Positions 1-8,288 of a stretch of DNA of 64,000 bases are shown here, piece by piece. The stretch is from an uncultured Thermoanaerobaculia bacterium (GTDB taxonomy: Bacteria; Acidobacteriota; Thermoanaerobaculia; Multivoradales; Multivoraceae). Each line of letters opens with the position of its first letter. The first letter of the stretch is position 1. Under the pieces are notes generated by a model, which saw only the letters and a program-made list of their open reading frames with translations, had not been told where the DNA came from and ran no database searches. A program made the translations under genes and the position numbers. The stretch spans positions 248,001 through 312,000 of the forward strand of contig CATOTG010000008.1 of NCBI GenBank assembly GCA_951813015.1, in the 5' to 3' direction.

Positions 1-1
1 C

Positions 2-853
2 GGCGACTCGAAGATCGTGGTGACCGAGTACCCCAAGTCGGGAGGAACCTGGGTCAGCCAGATGCTGGCTGCTTACCTCGACATCCCGCATCCGCGCAAC
101 CGGCTGCCGCCGCGCCGGCGATGCGTCGTCCAGGGCCACTTCATGGACGCCGCCGGCGCCAACGACATCGTCGTCGTCTGGCGCGACGGTCGCGACGTGA
201 CCGTCTCCTACTACTACTACGCGCTGCTGGAGACGCCGACGACGCGCAGCTCCTGGACGCAGATGCACCGGCGGCGCCTCGGAATAGACGACGTGCACGA
301 CGTGCACGACGTGCAGCGCTACCTGCCGCGGTTCATCGAGTACTGCTTCACCAGCGGGCCGGTGCGCGGCATGACCTGGACGAGCTTCGCCGACGCGTGG
401 CGGCGTCGGACCGACTGCGTGACGACCAGCTACGAGGCGATGACGGCGGATCCGAAGCGCGAGATGACGAGAATCCTCGACCGGACGGCCCGCGTTGCGC
501 GCCGGGAGGGGCGCACGAACGGGCGCCGCGCGTTGGTTTCCGAGCCAGCAGTGCCCGTCGACGGGGCCCGGCTGGATGCCTGCATCGAGCGGTTCTCGTT
601 CGAGAAGCTCACCGGCCGCAAGCGGGGCGAAGAGGACGTGCGCGACTTCGTCCGCAAGGGAATCGTCGGCGACTGGAAGAACAAGTTCACCAGGGAGGCG
701 CGGGAGGTGTTCGACCACCACGCCGGCCGGACGCTGATTGACCTGGGCTACGAACCCGACCGGTCCTGGGTGGAGGACCCAAACACCCGGCGACCGCCGC
801 CGCGCCCCCATCGCCTCGGGGAACGGCCTCGACGCCGGCCAGGCCGTTCCTGA
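2..853 (+). CDS. Sulfotransferase domain protein, 5' partial
   Basis: The reading frame is open to the left edge, so the true start lies outside the window; a GTG at 17 is only the first in-window start codon. The visible N-terminus carries YPKSGGTWVSQML, the 5'-phosphosulfate-binding loop of PAPS-dependent sulfotransferases, followed by WRDGRDVTVSYY, which matches the 3'-phosphate-binding region. The family moves a sulfuryl group from PAPS to a hydroxyl, often on a sugar. Position next to wzz, a wzy-like gene and a sugar transferase suggests sulfation of a surface polysaccharide (inference). A 9-bp unit is repeated three times near 288-314, giving the peptide DVHDVHDVQ. The last 25 residues are Arg/Pro-rich and look like degenerate read-through rather than family sequence. 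Confidence 0.85.
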   Translation, partial: GDSKIVVTEYPKSGGTWVSQMLAAYLDIPHPRNRLPPRRRCVVQGHFMDAAGANDIVVVWRDGRDVTVSYYYYALLETPTTRSSWTQMHRRRLGIDDVHDVHDVQRYLPRFIEYCFTSGPVRGMTWTSFADAWRRRTDCVTTSYEAMTADPKREMTRILDRTARVARREGRTNGRRALVSEPAVPVDGARLDACIERFSFEKLTGRKRGEEDVRDFVRKGIVGDWKNKFTREAREVFDHHAGRTLIDLGYEPDRSWVEDPNTRRPPPRPHRLGERPRRRPGRS

Positions 854-907
854 TTCCCCGGAGACAGCCCATCGTCCTCGCCGTGCACGGTCCGCAGACG
901 GTGCGTC

Positions 908-1062
908 GGCAAGACCGTTCCAGAGTCGGGAACTTCGGTGACTGAAGTGAGGAAACCACTCCGGAATCGGCAACTCCGCACCGGCACGGCTCTCGACCCT
1001 CGGAAACATGAGGGCCTCCCGCCCGCGCCCAGCGTGGAGCGCTGGACTTTGGAACGGCCCTG
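908..1062 (-). mobile_element. MITE-like element, copy 1 (inverted orientation)
   Basis: A non-coding segment of 155 bp that matches the reverse complement of two other segments, at 11190-11340 and 50601-50760, along most of its length. Its ends form an imperfect terminal inverted repeat whose core is CCGTTCCA followed by AGTC. It is bracketed by a 9-bp direct repeat, CGGTGCGTC, at 899-907 and 1063-1071, which looks like a target-site duplication. It fills most of the space between the sulfotransferase and wzz genes; no gene is seen in this gap. Confidence 0.65.
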
Positions 1063-1117
1063 CGGTGCGTCCGACCCTGTCTTGACGGAGCGGCGGCTGG
1101 TCCAATAGGGTTCTTTC

Positions 1118-2572
1118 GTGGCGGCGGAACCTCACGATTCGTCTGCCGTCCCCCCGAGCGAGGACCCGCCGGGCGAGGTGCTCCTTCGAGACCATGTTCG
1201 CGCTCTGAGGGCGTGGCGGCTTGAGATTCTCCTGGCCACCGGTGTGGCGACACTCCTGGGCGCCCTGATCGCGCTCATTCTGAAGCCGGAATACGAAGCC
1301 ACGGCGACTGTGGCCATCGTTCGAAGCGGGGCCGACTCCTTCGATGTGGACCGGGAGGGCCACGTTGTTGCCGATCTGGTGCGCAGGGATGTGAGGGATG
1401 TTCCCGTGCCGCAGCGGATGGCGCTCCTGGGGCTCGTCCACCACACCTCCGTGGCGCGCGCGGTGGTTGAAGCCGTGGGCGACCGACTCACCGAGGACGA
1501 GCGCGATCTCCGGAAGCTCCTCGAATCGGTCTCCGCGCCAATAGCCCTGGCGATCCAGCAGCGCAATCTGATCTCCATCAAGTACGCCGCCGACACGCCG
1601 GAGAAGGCGGCGGATGTCGCCAACGCCTGGGCGGAGGCCTATGTGCGCGAGGTGAACAGCCTGTACGCCCTGATACCCACCGGAGGGCCGGCGATGGCCG
1701 CGAATCTGTCCCGGGCGCAGGAAGCCTACGCGAATGCGCAACGGAATCTGGAGTCGTTCATCGCCACCAGCGAAGAGGAGTGGCTGCACCAACGGATTCT
1801 GGAGCTGGAGCGGGACCTCGACATCCGGCAGGTGTATCGCCTGCTGCTGGTCGACGCGCAGAATCTGCTTGCTCAGATCAAGGGAGGGGGCGAAGCCGCC
1901 GGCGCCTCGAACGCGATGGCGATCATGCTTCTCAAGTCCCAGGTCTTCTCATCCTCCGTCTGGAGCGAGCCCCTTCTGGATCTTCCAGATCTTCGGGGCT
2001 TTCGGGGCTTTCGGGGCTACGGAAGTCCTCCGGGCTACGGGAGCCTGAGCATCGAAATTGCGCCCGGAGCGGAAACGGATGTGGCCGGCCAGGTCGCCGA
2101 CGTGGAAACGCTGATCGAGATGCTCCGGGAGCGGCTCCGTCAACTCGACGCGCCGGCTCTCTCCGGCGACCGCCCCGGCGCCAAAGTCGAGGAAGAACCG
2201 AGTGAGTCGGCAGTGCCTGGCCCGCCGATGAGCGGACTGGAGCGGAACCTGCAGTTGCTTCGGGCCAGGTGGAGTGCGGTGCAGGCGACCCTTCGGCAAC
2301 TCACGACGGAGCGCGATCTTCGGCTCAACGTCGTGGCCGCCATGCGCGAGGCCGATACGGAACTGCGTCTGGCGCACCTCATCTTCACGGAAGAGGTCCG
2401 CCTCGGCTCGCCGGCCATCCCGCCGGAGCGCGAGAACCGGGTCCTTCGCGTCATGATGGGTGCAGCCACTGGCGCCGTTCCGGGACTGTTGGGGTCGGTG
2501 CTCTTCGCGCTGGCGGCGAACTTCCTGGGCGTGCGTCCGTTCTTCGGACAGCGCGTGGCAAGAGCAGCATGA
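1118..2572 (+). CDS. Wzz/GumC-type polysaccharide chain-length determinant
   Basis: A 484-residue inner-membrane protein with the Wzz layout: an N-terminal membrane segment at about residues 30-53 (LLATGVATLLGALIALIL), the strand region EYEATATVAIV just after it, a long periplasmic helical part, and a second membrane segment near the C-terminus (about 448-470). There is no C-terminal tyrosine-kinase domain, so it resembles Wzz or GumC-N more than full Wzc. The start is a GTG. A Gly/Phe/Arg-rich repeat (FRGFRGYGSPPGYGS) lies near residue 290. It should set polymer length together with the Wzy-like protein encoded downstream. Its stop overlaps the ATG of the next small ORF (ATGA), so the genes are probably co-translated. 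Confidence 0.85.
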   Translation: MAAEPHDSSAVPPSEDPPGEVLLRDHVRALRAWRLEILLATGVATLLGALIALILKPEYEATATVAIVRSGADSFDVDREGHVVADLVRRDVRDVPVPQRMALLGLVHHTSVARAVVEAVGDRLTEDERDLRKLLESVSAPIALAIQQRNLISIKYAADTPEKAADVANAWAEAYVREVNSLYALIPTGGPAMAANLSRAQEAYANAQRNLESFIATSEEEWLHQRILELERDLDIRQVYRLLLVDAQNLLAQIKGGGEAAGASNAMAIMLLKSQVFSSSVWSEPLLDLPDLRGFRGFRGYGSPPGYGSLSIEIAPGAETDVAGQVADVETLIEMLRERLRQLDAPALSGDRPGAKVEEEPSESAVPGPPMSGLERNLQLLRARWSAVQATLRQLTTERDLRLNVVAAMREADTELRLAHLIFTEEVRLGSPAIPPERENRVLRVMMGAATGAVPGLLGSVLFALAANFLGVRPFFGQRVARAA

Positions 2573-2847
2573 CTCTTCTCATCCGCTCCACGAGCCCACA
2601 GCGTGAGACCTTCGAGAGAATGACGAAGGACTGTTGCGGAGACGCTCGGGTAGGCCTGGCAGGTGGTTCGGGCGAGTGGCGTGAGCGACGGTGCTCGGAG
2701 ACCGGCCCGGTCCCTGTGGTTCCGGTTGGCAGCCCGTGGCAGAAGTCCGCGTCGCGGGACGCGGGCGCCCGCGGCGTCGGATCGGTTGGAGCTGCGCGCC
2801 GGGCGAGCCCGGCGCGGACGGCGACCGGTACGATCCGGGTCCGGTGA
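2569..2847 (+). CDS. Small unknown protein joining wzz and wzy-like genes
   Basis: A 92-codon frame that overlaps the upstream wzz stop by four bases (ATGA at 2569-2572) and the downstream wzy-like start by four bases (GTGA at 2844-2847). The double four-base overlap is the usual sign of translational coupling. The product is Arg/Gly/Ser-rich with a CC pair near residue 22 and resembles no family I know. It could be a real small protein, a decayed gene kept as a coupling bridge, or chance in GC-rich DNA. Confidence 0.35.
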   Translation: MTLLIRSTSPQRETFERMTKDCCGDARVGLAGGSGEWRERRCSETGPVPVVPVGSPWQKSASRDAGARGVGSVGAARRASPARTATGTIRVR

Positions 2848-4235
2848 CTCCGGCTGTCTACCTGATCGTCGGGGCGCTGCTGGCGGTGCTCGCCATGCTG
2901 GCGGTGCGTTGGCGGGAGAAGACCCTGATCACCCCCGGGGCCCTGTTGCTGGGGTTCTACGGCGTCCACTGCTTTCTGGACCCGACGCTGCGCTACCTGG
3001 GAATCCACCCCAACGGGTTCAACCTGCTGACCTGGGAAACGCTGACCATCTACAACGTTCTGTGCTACGGCGCTCTGGTGGTCGGCTACCTTCTCCCGTG
3101 GTGGCCGCTGCACCGCGACAAGGAGCGCTACATCGCGGTGCGGCCGGCGCGCATGTTCGAGCGCACCGGGTTCTTCTGGGCCGCGACGGCGTGCGCGGTT
3201 GTCCTCGGAATGCTGTTCGTCGGCATGGCCCTGCTGGGCCGGTTCACGTTGCCGGCGATCGTGTTCAACTTCTATCGGCCGGGCATCTACGAGCGGTTGA
3301 TCTCCCTTTATCCTGTTCTCTTCCTCGTCGTGCCGGCAGTGTTCGTATCCGCCTGGTTCGATGCGAGCTCCGGGCGCCGTTTCCGGCGGTTCGCGGCCGG
3401 CGCTCTGGTGGCGGGCGTCTTGCTGTACAACCTGGCCCTGCTGGGGCGCCTGATGGCGCTCAGCGTGCTGGTGACCATCGGCATCGTCTGGCATTTCCGC
3501 TACCGCCAGTTCGGGGTGCGTCACGTCGCCGGCGCGGTGCTGGTCGTGGCGCTCGTCAACGGCGGCGCGCTTCTGCGCCGGATCGCCACCGGGCTGACCG
3601 GCATCGACCTGGAATCGATACAGCAGCTGGCGGTAGCGGGCGGACTGACTTTCATGGATGGGATTTTCTCCTATGTGGTCATGATCAGCGAAGGCCAGGT
3701 CGTGTTGTCGAACACGATCGCCTTCGTCGAGGAAACCGGCCTGGCCGGCGGCAGAACCTACCTGGACAGCGTGCTGTCGCGGACGTTGCCGAACCATGAG
3801 CCGCTACTGGCGCAACCGAAGCCCTGGTACGAGATCATGACGAACACGCACCGGCTCGGCGTGACGAGCTTCGACTTCAGCATCCTCGCCGAGGCCTACA
3901 TGAACTTCGGGCGGGCCGGCGCCGTCTTCTTCCTGTTCCTGGGCGTGGCGGTGCGCTATCTCTCGTACAAGGTCTATACGGCGTGCAGTCCGGTGATGCT
4001 GCTCTGGTCGGCGTGGATGATCGTGGTGCTCCTCGTCGCCACGCGCGGCGATTCGTTGGCGCTGTTCATGCGCATGTCGTGGTACATCGTGCCGTTGATC
4101 GCGTTGCGTGTCGGAGCGGCGTTCCTCGATGGATCCACGAGGACCTTTCGAGACGGCAAGAGGGCGCCGGCGTCTCCCGGCGGTCGTACCGCCGCGCCCC
4201 GACCCGGTGGCGGCCGAACAGCAGCCCCCGGCTGA
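2844..4235 (+). CDS. O-antigen polymerase-like (Wzy-type) membrane protein
   Basis: A strongly hydrophobic protein of 463 residues with about ten predicted membrane segments and a large extracytoplasmic loop around the TYLDSVLSRTLPNHEPLL region, the topology of Wzy-type polymerases. The GTG at 2844 is chosen as start because the upstream in-frame sequence is Arg-rich and non-membrane, whereas VTPAVYLIVGALLAVLAML begins a membrane helix at once, and the GTG overlaps the preceding stop. Wzy proteins diverge strongly in sequence, so the call rests on topology and on neighbours (wzz, initiating transferase, flippase). The C-terminal tail is Pro/Arg/Gly-rich and cytoplasmic-like. Confidence 0.7.
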   Translation: MTPAVYLIVGALLAVLAMLAVRWREKTLITPGALLLGFYGVHCFLDPTLRYLGIHPNGFNLLTWETLTIYNVLCYGALVVGYLLPWWPLHRDKERYIAVRPARMFERTGFFWAATACAVVLGMLFVGMALLGRFTLPAIVFNFYRPGIYERLISLYPVLFLVVPAVFVSAWFDASSGRRFRRFAAGALVAGVLLYNLALLGRLMALSVLVTIGIVWHFRYRQFGVRHVAGAVLVVALVNGGALLRRIATGLTGIDLESIQQLAVAGGLTFMDGIFSYVVMISEGQVVLSNTIAFVEETGLAGGRTYLDSVLSRTLPNHEPLLAQPKPWYEIMTNTHRLGVTSFDFSILAEAYMNFGRAGAVFFLFLGVAVRYLSYKVYTACSPVMLLWSAWMIVVLLVATRGDSLALFMRMSWYIVPLIALRVGAAFLDGSTRTFRDGKRAPASPGGRTAAPRPGGGRTAAPG

Positions 4236-4336
4236 CGTGCCGCGCGCCGCAGGACGTCTCGGCCGACAATGTAGTGTATGCACTCCCTGCAAGGCACTGT
4301 ACGGGGTGCTGCACGAGTTCCAACCCGCTCCGGGCC

Positions 4337-5008
4337 ATGTCGCATCTATCGACTCCGATGCACGAACCAGCTGCCGCTCAGGATGATGAGAGTCCGGGCT
4401 TGCCGTCGGGGCCCGCTCCGGGGGCGCGCTCGCAGAGGGTGAGGCGAGCGGTCGATTTCGTGGCTGGATGCCTCGGTTGCATCCTGCTGCTCCTGATCCT
4501 GCCGGTGGTTGGACTGGCGATCCGACTGGACGACGCGGGTCCGATCTTCTTCTGGCAACGGCGGGTCGGACTCAGGGGCCGTACGTTTCGTCTCCTGAAG
4601 TTCCGGACGATGGTGGTCGATGCCGAGCGTGACGGGCCGCGGTGGGCGGCTGTCGATGATGAACGGGTGACCGGCGTCGGCCGGTTCCTCAGGGCCTGCC
4701 ACCTGGACGAGGCGCCGCAGTTCTGGAACGTGTTGAAAGGCGAGATGAGCCTGATCGGGCCGCGGCCGGAGCGCCCCGAATTCGTCGTCGATCTCGAGCG
4801 CCGGATTCCCCTCTACCGGAAGCGGTTCCAGGTGCGCCCGGGGCTGACCGGCTGGGCTCAGGTAAACTGCCCTTACGGCAGCTCGGTGAGCGGCGCGGCC
4901 CTGAAGCTGGACTACGACCTCCACTACATCAGGCACCAGAGCCTGCTGCTCGACTTCCGTATCGTGATGTTGACGGTCAGGGCGGCTCTCAGATTCTCCG
5001 GGCGCTGA
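4337..5008 (+). CDS. Initiating sugar transferase (polyprenyl-phosphate phosphoglycosyl transferase)
   Basis: A 223-residue bacterial sugar transferase of the short, monotopic type. One N-terminal membrane segment (about residues 38-57) is followed by the family motifs KFRTM, FLRACHLDEAPQFWNVLKG with its catalytic Asp-Glu pair, GEMSLIGPRPE and VRPGLTGWAQV. Such enzymes place the first sugar phosphate on undecaprenyl phosphate and so start repeat-unit synthesis. The ATG at 4337 is chosen because it leaves a normal-length N-terminus before the membrane segment. It has only the catalytic domain, unlike WbaP or WcaJ, which carry extra N-terminal helices. Confidence 0.92.
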   Translation: MSHLSTPMHEPAAAQDDESPGLPSGPAPGARSQRVRRAVDFVAGCLGCILLLLILPVVGLAIRLDDAGPIFFWQRRVGLRGRTFRLLKFRTMVVDAERDGPRWAAVDDERVTGVGRFLRACHLDEAPQFWNVLKGEMSLIGPRPERPEFVVDLERRIPLYRKRFQVRPGLTGWAQVNCPYGSSVSGAALKLDYDLHYIRHQSLLLDFRIVMLTVRAALRFSGR

Positions 5009-5151
5009 AGGACGGGGAAGGCGTTTGGGGAGTTCGAGGCCGGGCGCCGGGGTTGGCGCCGGCGTTCTCGGGCGCTTGTCAGCAACCACTTCGTGTCGTA
5101 GCGTACGTCGCTCTGCCGGCAAAGCCCGTCAACCGAGTTCAGGGAAACACC

Positions 5152-7182
5152 TTGCCCGCGTTCCAGACTGCCCAAGCTGCGCGGCGCTCCCGCGCGCTGT
5201 CAGCCCGTTTCTGCCACGGGCTGACAGGACACCTTCTCGTTCTTGGGCTGGCGCTGTTGTCGACCTCGGGCTGCCGGGAACCATGCAGGTGCGGCCTGCC
5301 GCCCTTCACTCCGGATACGCCGGCAACCACTCCAGATACGCCGGCAACCACTCCAGATACGCCGGCGACCACTCCGGATACGCCGGCGACTGCTTTCGAG
5401 CTCGACGCGGATGCCGCCCCGGAGAATCCGTGGCCGTCACCCCTGCCGCAAGCCCCTGGTGTCACGGTGCGCACCGCAGACTTCGCCTTCCTGCCCGGTT
5501 CGCAGGACAGTCCGGCGGAAATGATGACGCTGGTGGACGAACCCGGCGCCGAACGTCTGTTCGTCAACGACATGAACGGTACGGTCTTCAGCGTCAGCTA
5601 CGACGGTACGCGGGTGTTTCCATACCTCGACCTTCGATCCCCGCGTTGGGCTTTCTCCTTGGAGACAAAGGGCCCCTACGGGGTGCAGAGCGTTGCCTTC
5701 CATCCGGAGTTCGGCATTCCGGGCGCTCCCGGCTACGGCAGGTTCTACACCGCTTCCGATATCTGGCCCGACGCCGACGGTGAGGCAAGGGAGTTCCCCC
5801 TGACGAAAGAGGGCTTCGCCGATGTCGTCTTCCTGGAGTGGTCGGCGCAGGACGCTGCGGCCGAGGTCTACGACGGCGGTCCGCCGCGCGAGGTGTTTCG
5901 GCGCGCAGGGCCTGTGAAGGTGACGATCGGCTTCAATGCCCTTGTTGGGCCGGAGTCCTCGGACTACGGCATGCTCTTCATCTCCTTGTCGTCTCCCCAT
6001 GGCAATCCCCAGAATCGGAGGAGCGTGTTCGGCAAGATACTGCGCATCGATCCGCTGGGTTCGGACGCCCCCGGCGGCCGGTATGGCATCCCTGCGGACA
6101 ATCCGTTCGTCCCGGCCGGGTTCTCTGGCGTCCATCCCGGGCGTGAAGACCGTCCGGAGGCCCTGCATGAGATCTATGCCTACGGCATGAGACACCCACA
6201 GCGCTTCGCCTGGGACCCTGACAACGGCAACATGTTCGTTGCCGACATCGGGGCGCACACGGTGGAGGAGATAAGCCTCGTCCCGCGGGGCGGCAATCTT
6301 GGCTGGCGTGATTGGGAAGGATCGTTTCGCGGTGCGAGGGACGAGGACGGCAGCCCCGGCGTCACGCTCGATGACCCTCGGAGCGATCCCGAGATCACCT
6401 GGCCGGTGGTCGAATTCGACCACGTGGATGAACTGTTTCAGCCCCAGGCCGTTGCCATCACCGGCATCGTGGTGTATCGAGACAACGCCATTCCTCAGCT
6501 CGAGGACCTGATGCTGTTTGGCGACCTCGTCTCGGGTGAAGTGTTCTACGTCAAGGCCGATGAGTTGCCCGCCGGTGGACCGGAGGGCATGGGCCGCGTT
6601 CTGTTCTTCGAGGATCCGAGTGCGCCGGTGACCGACAGCGAACCTGCGCACGCCCCCGAGCCTTTGCTGCAGATGATTCAAGAAAGGAAACCGAAGGCTC
6701 GACGCGCTGACATGCGGCTGGACCGTGGACCCGACGGTACGGTGTTTCTGATCAACAAACAGGACGGCGTGATTCGTCTTCTCACCGACAGCAGCAGAGC
6801 GAGGAGCGCGCTTGCGGTCACGATCACCTGGCTGGAGAGCGAGCTGGAGAACGGGACCGGGGCCGGCAGGGACGTGCGAATCGACGTCGCGCTGCCGGCT
6901 GATGCGATCGCCGACCGATACGCCGTGCGACTCGAAGCGCCGCCTGGCGCGGGCTTCGACGCATCCTGCACCCTTGACGCGGTCACCCGGCCGCTGACCG
7001 AGAGCAGCGCCGAGCAGCTGGACGAGAGTCGGATGTCGGCCAACGGCGCCAGCGAGGAAGTCACGGTTCACCAGTGCGGCGCCGTCGATGGAGCGCTTCG
7101 GGCGGAGGTGGTGGAGCTGGCCAGCGGGCAGGTGGTTGCTCTCTCCGGCGCCACCGTATTGGCGGCGGAAGGCCGGCAGTGA
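5152..7182 (+). CDS. Secreted glucose/sorbosone-dehydrogenase-type lipoprotein
   Basis: A secreted lipoprotein of about 676 residues with a hydrophobic leader ending in a lipobox-like LSTSGC. The body is the GSDH beta-propeller of soluble quinoprotein sugar dehydrogenases, shown by GVQSVAFHPEFG, GKILRIDPLG, YGMRHPQRFAWDP, MFVADIG and GGNLGWRDWEG. An extra C-terminal domain of about 120 residues follows. Only TTG codons can start the frame before the signal (5053 or 5152); 5152 is chosen for the shorter leader. Right after the lipid Cys there is a four-unit Pro/Thr repeat, likely a flexible tether. The stop overlaps the GTG of the epimerase gene by four bases, linking the two. Substrate is unknown; PQQ dependence is a family inference. 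Confidence 0.8.
   Translation: MPAFQTAQAARRSRALSARFCHGLTGHLLVLGLALLSTSGCREPCRCGLPPFTPDTPATTPDTPATTPDTPATTPDTPATAFELDADAAPENPWPSPLPQAPGVTVRTADFAFLPGSQDSPAEMMTLVDEPGAERLFVNDMNGTVFSVSYDGTRVFPYLDLRSPRWAFSLETKGPYGVQSVAFHPEFGIPGAPGYGRFYTASDIWPDADGEAREFPLTKEGFADVVFLEWSAQDAAAEVYDGGPPREVFRRAGPVKVTIGFNALVGPESSDYGMLFISLSSPHGNPQNRRSVFGKILRIDPLGSDAPGGRYGIPADNPFVPAGFSGVHPGREDRPEALHEIYAYGMRHPQRFAWDPDNGNMFVADIGAHTVEEISLVPRGGNLGWRDWEGSFRGARDEDGSPGVTLDDPRSDPEITWPVVEFDHVDELFQPQAVAITGIVVYRDNAIPQLEDLMLFGDLVSGEVFYVKADELPAGGPEGMGRVLFFEDPSAPVTDSEPAHAPEPLLQMIQERKPKARRADMRLDRGPDGTVFLINKQDGVIRLLTDSSRARSALAVTITWLESELENGTGAGRDVRIDVALPADAIADRYAVRLEAPPGAGFDASCTLDAVTRPLTESSAEQLDESRMSANGASEEVTVHQCGAVDGALRAEVVELASGQVVALSGATVLAAEGRQ
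5307..5390 (+). repeat. Four tandem 21-bp units (TPDTPAT linker)
   Basis: Four consecutive 21-bp units of the form CACTCCxGATACGCCGGCxAC encode a seven-residue Thr/Pro/Asp repeat immediately after the lipoprotein Cys of the sugar dehydrogenase. The units differ only at a few positions, so the array is young and could vary in copy number without breaking the frame. Confidence 0.9.
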
Positions 7183-8159
7183 GGCCCCGGCGGAGCATTC
7201 TGGTTGCCGGCGGCGGCGGCTTCATCGGCGGACATCTCGTCGGAGCGTTGCTGGCGCAGGGCCATCGGGTTCGGGCGGTCGACTGCAGGCGGCCGGAGGA
7301 CTGGTACCAGCTGCATGAGGATGCGGAGAATGTGGTCGCCGACCTGCAGCGCTTCGACGCCTGCCTGGCGGCTTGCGACGGGATGGAGGAGTGCTACCAG
7401 CTCGCCTGCGACATGGGCGGCATGGGCTTCATCGAGCGCTACAAGGCGCGCTGCATGCTCTCGGTCCTGATCACCACCCACCTGGTCATGGCGGCGCGGG
7501 ATTGCGGCCTGGAGTCGTTCTTCTTCGCTTCGTCCGCCTGCGTCTACAACGCCACGCTCCAGGCGAGCAGCGACGTCGTGCCGCTCCGGGAGGAGGACGC
7601 CTACCCGGCCTTGCCGGAGGACGGCTACGGCTGGGAGAAGCTGTTCTCCGAGCGGATGTGCCGCCACTTCCGGGAGGATTTCGGGCTGCGCACCCGGGTG
7701 GCCCGCTACCACAACGTCTACGGACCGCACGGCACCTGGCAGGGCGGTCGGGAGAAGGCGCCCGCCGCGCTCTGCCGCAAGGTGATCCACGCCGTGCGAA
7801 CGGGCGACCTCGGCATCGAGGTGTGGGGCGACGGCCGGCAGACCCGATCCTTCACCTACATCGACGACTGCCTGAAGGGGACGCAGGCGATCATGGAAAG
7901 CGACATTGTCGACCCGATCAATCTCGGGTCGAGCGAGTTGACGACGATCAACGGGCTGATCGACATCATCGAGGAGATCGCCGGCGTGAAGCTCGAACGG
8001 CGCTACAAGCTCGACGCGCCCAAGGGGGTCGCCGGCCGCAACAGCGACAATACGCGGATCCTTCAGGAGCTCGGGTGGGAGCCCTCGATTCGGCTGCGCG
8101 ACGGCCTCGAACGCACCTACCGCTGGATCCACGAGGAGTACGTCAAGGCGTACGGCTGA
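7179..8159 (+). CDS. NAD-dependent epimerase, GDP-mannose 3,5-epimerase-like
   Basis: A 326-residue extended short-chain dehydrogenase/epimerase. It has the NAD-binding GGGGFIGGHL near the N-terminus, SSACVYN, and the catalytic Tyr-Lys in YGWEK. The stretches RYHNVYGPHGTWQGG and REKAPAALCRK closely match my memory of plant-type GDP-mannose 3,5-epimerase, which turns GDP-D-mannose into GDP-L-galactose or L-gulose. A related UDP-sugar epimerase cannot be excluded. The GTG at 7179 sits in a GTGA overlap with the upstream stop and leaves a normal Rossmann N-terminus. In this locus it probably supplies an activated sugar for the surface polymer. Confidence 0.8.
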   Translation: MRPRRSILVAGGGGFIGGHLVGALLAQGHRVRAVDCRRPEDWYQLHEDAENVVADLQRFDACLAACDGMEECYQLACDMGGMGFIERYKARCMLSVLITTHLVMAARDCGLESFFFASSACVYNATLQASSDVVPLREEDAYPALPEDGYGWEKLFSERMCRHFREDFGLRTRVARYHNVYGPHGTWQGGREKAPAALCRKVIHAVRTGDLGIEVWGDGRQTRSFTYIDDCLKGTQAIMESDIVDPINLGSSELTTINGLIDIIEEIAGVKLERRYKLDAPKGVAGRNSDNTRILQELGWEPSIRLRDGLERTYRWIHEEYVKAYG

Positions 8160-8288
8160 GCCGTCCCCTCCCGGCGTGGCACGGTCCTCGAGTCGGTCGG
8201 GCTGGAGCGGATCGAGCGGCACGAGCAGGAACTTCTTTCCCACACTCTGGAAGAGCGCGTGATGGGCGGCGACGGGGAAAAGCGACTG

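Noticed and set aside
5270..5310. Similarity between the REPCRCG peptide after the lipobox of the sugar dehydrogenase and a translation of the MITE-like element
   Set aside because: The DNA match is short and imperfect and has no terminal repeats or flanking duplication, so it is most likely chance.
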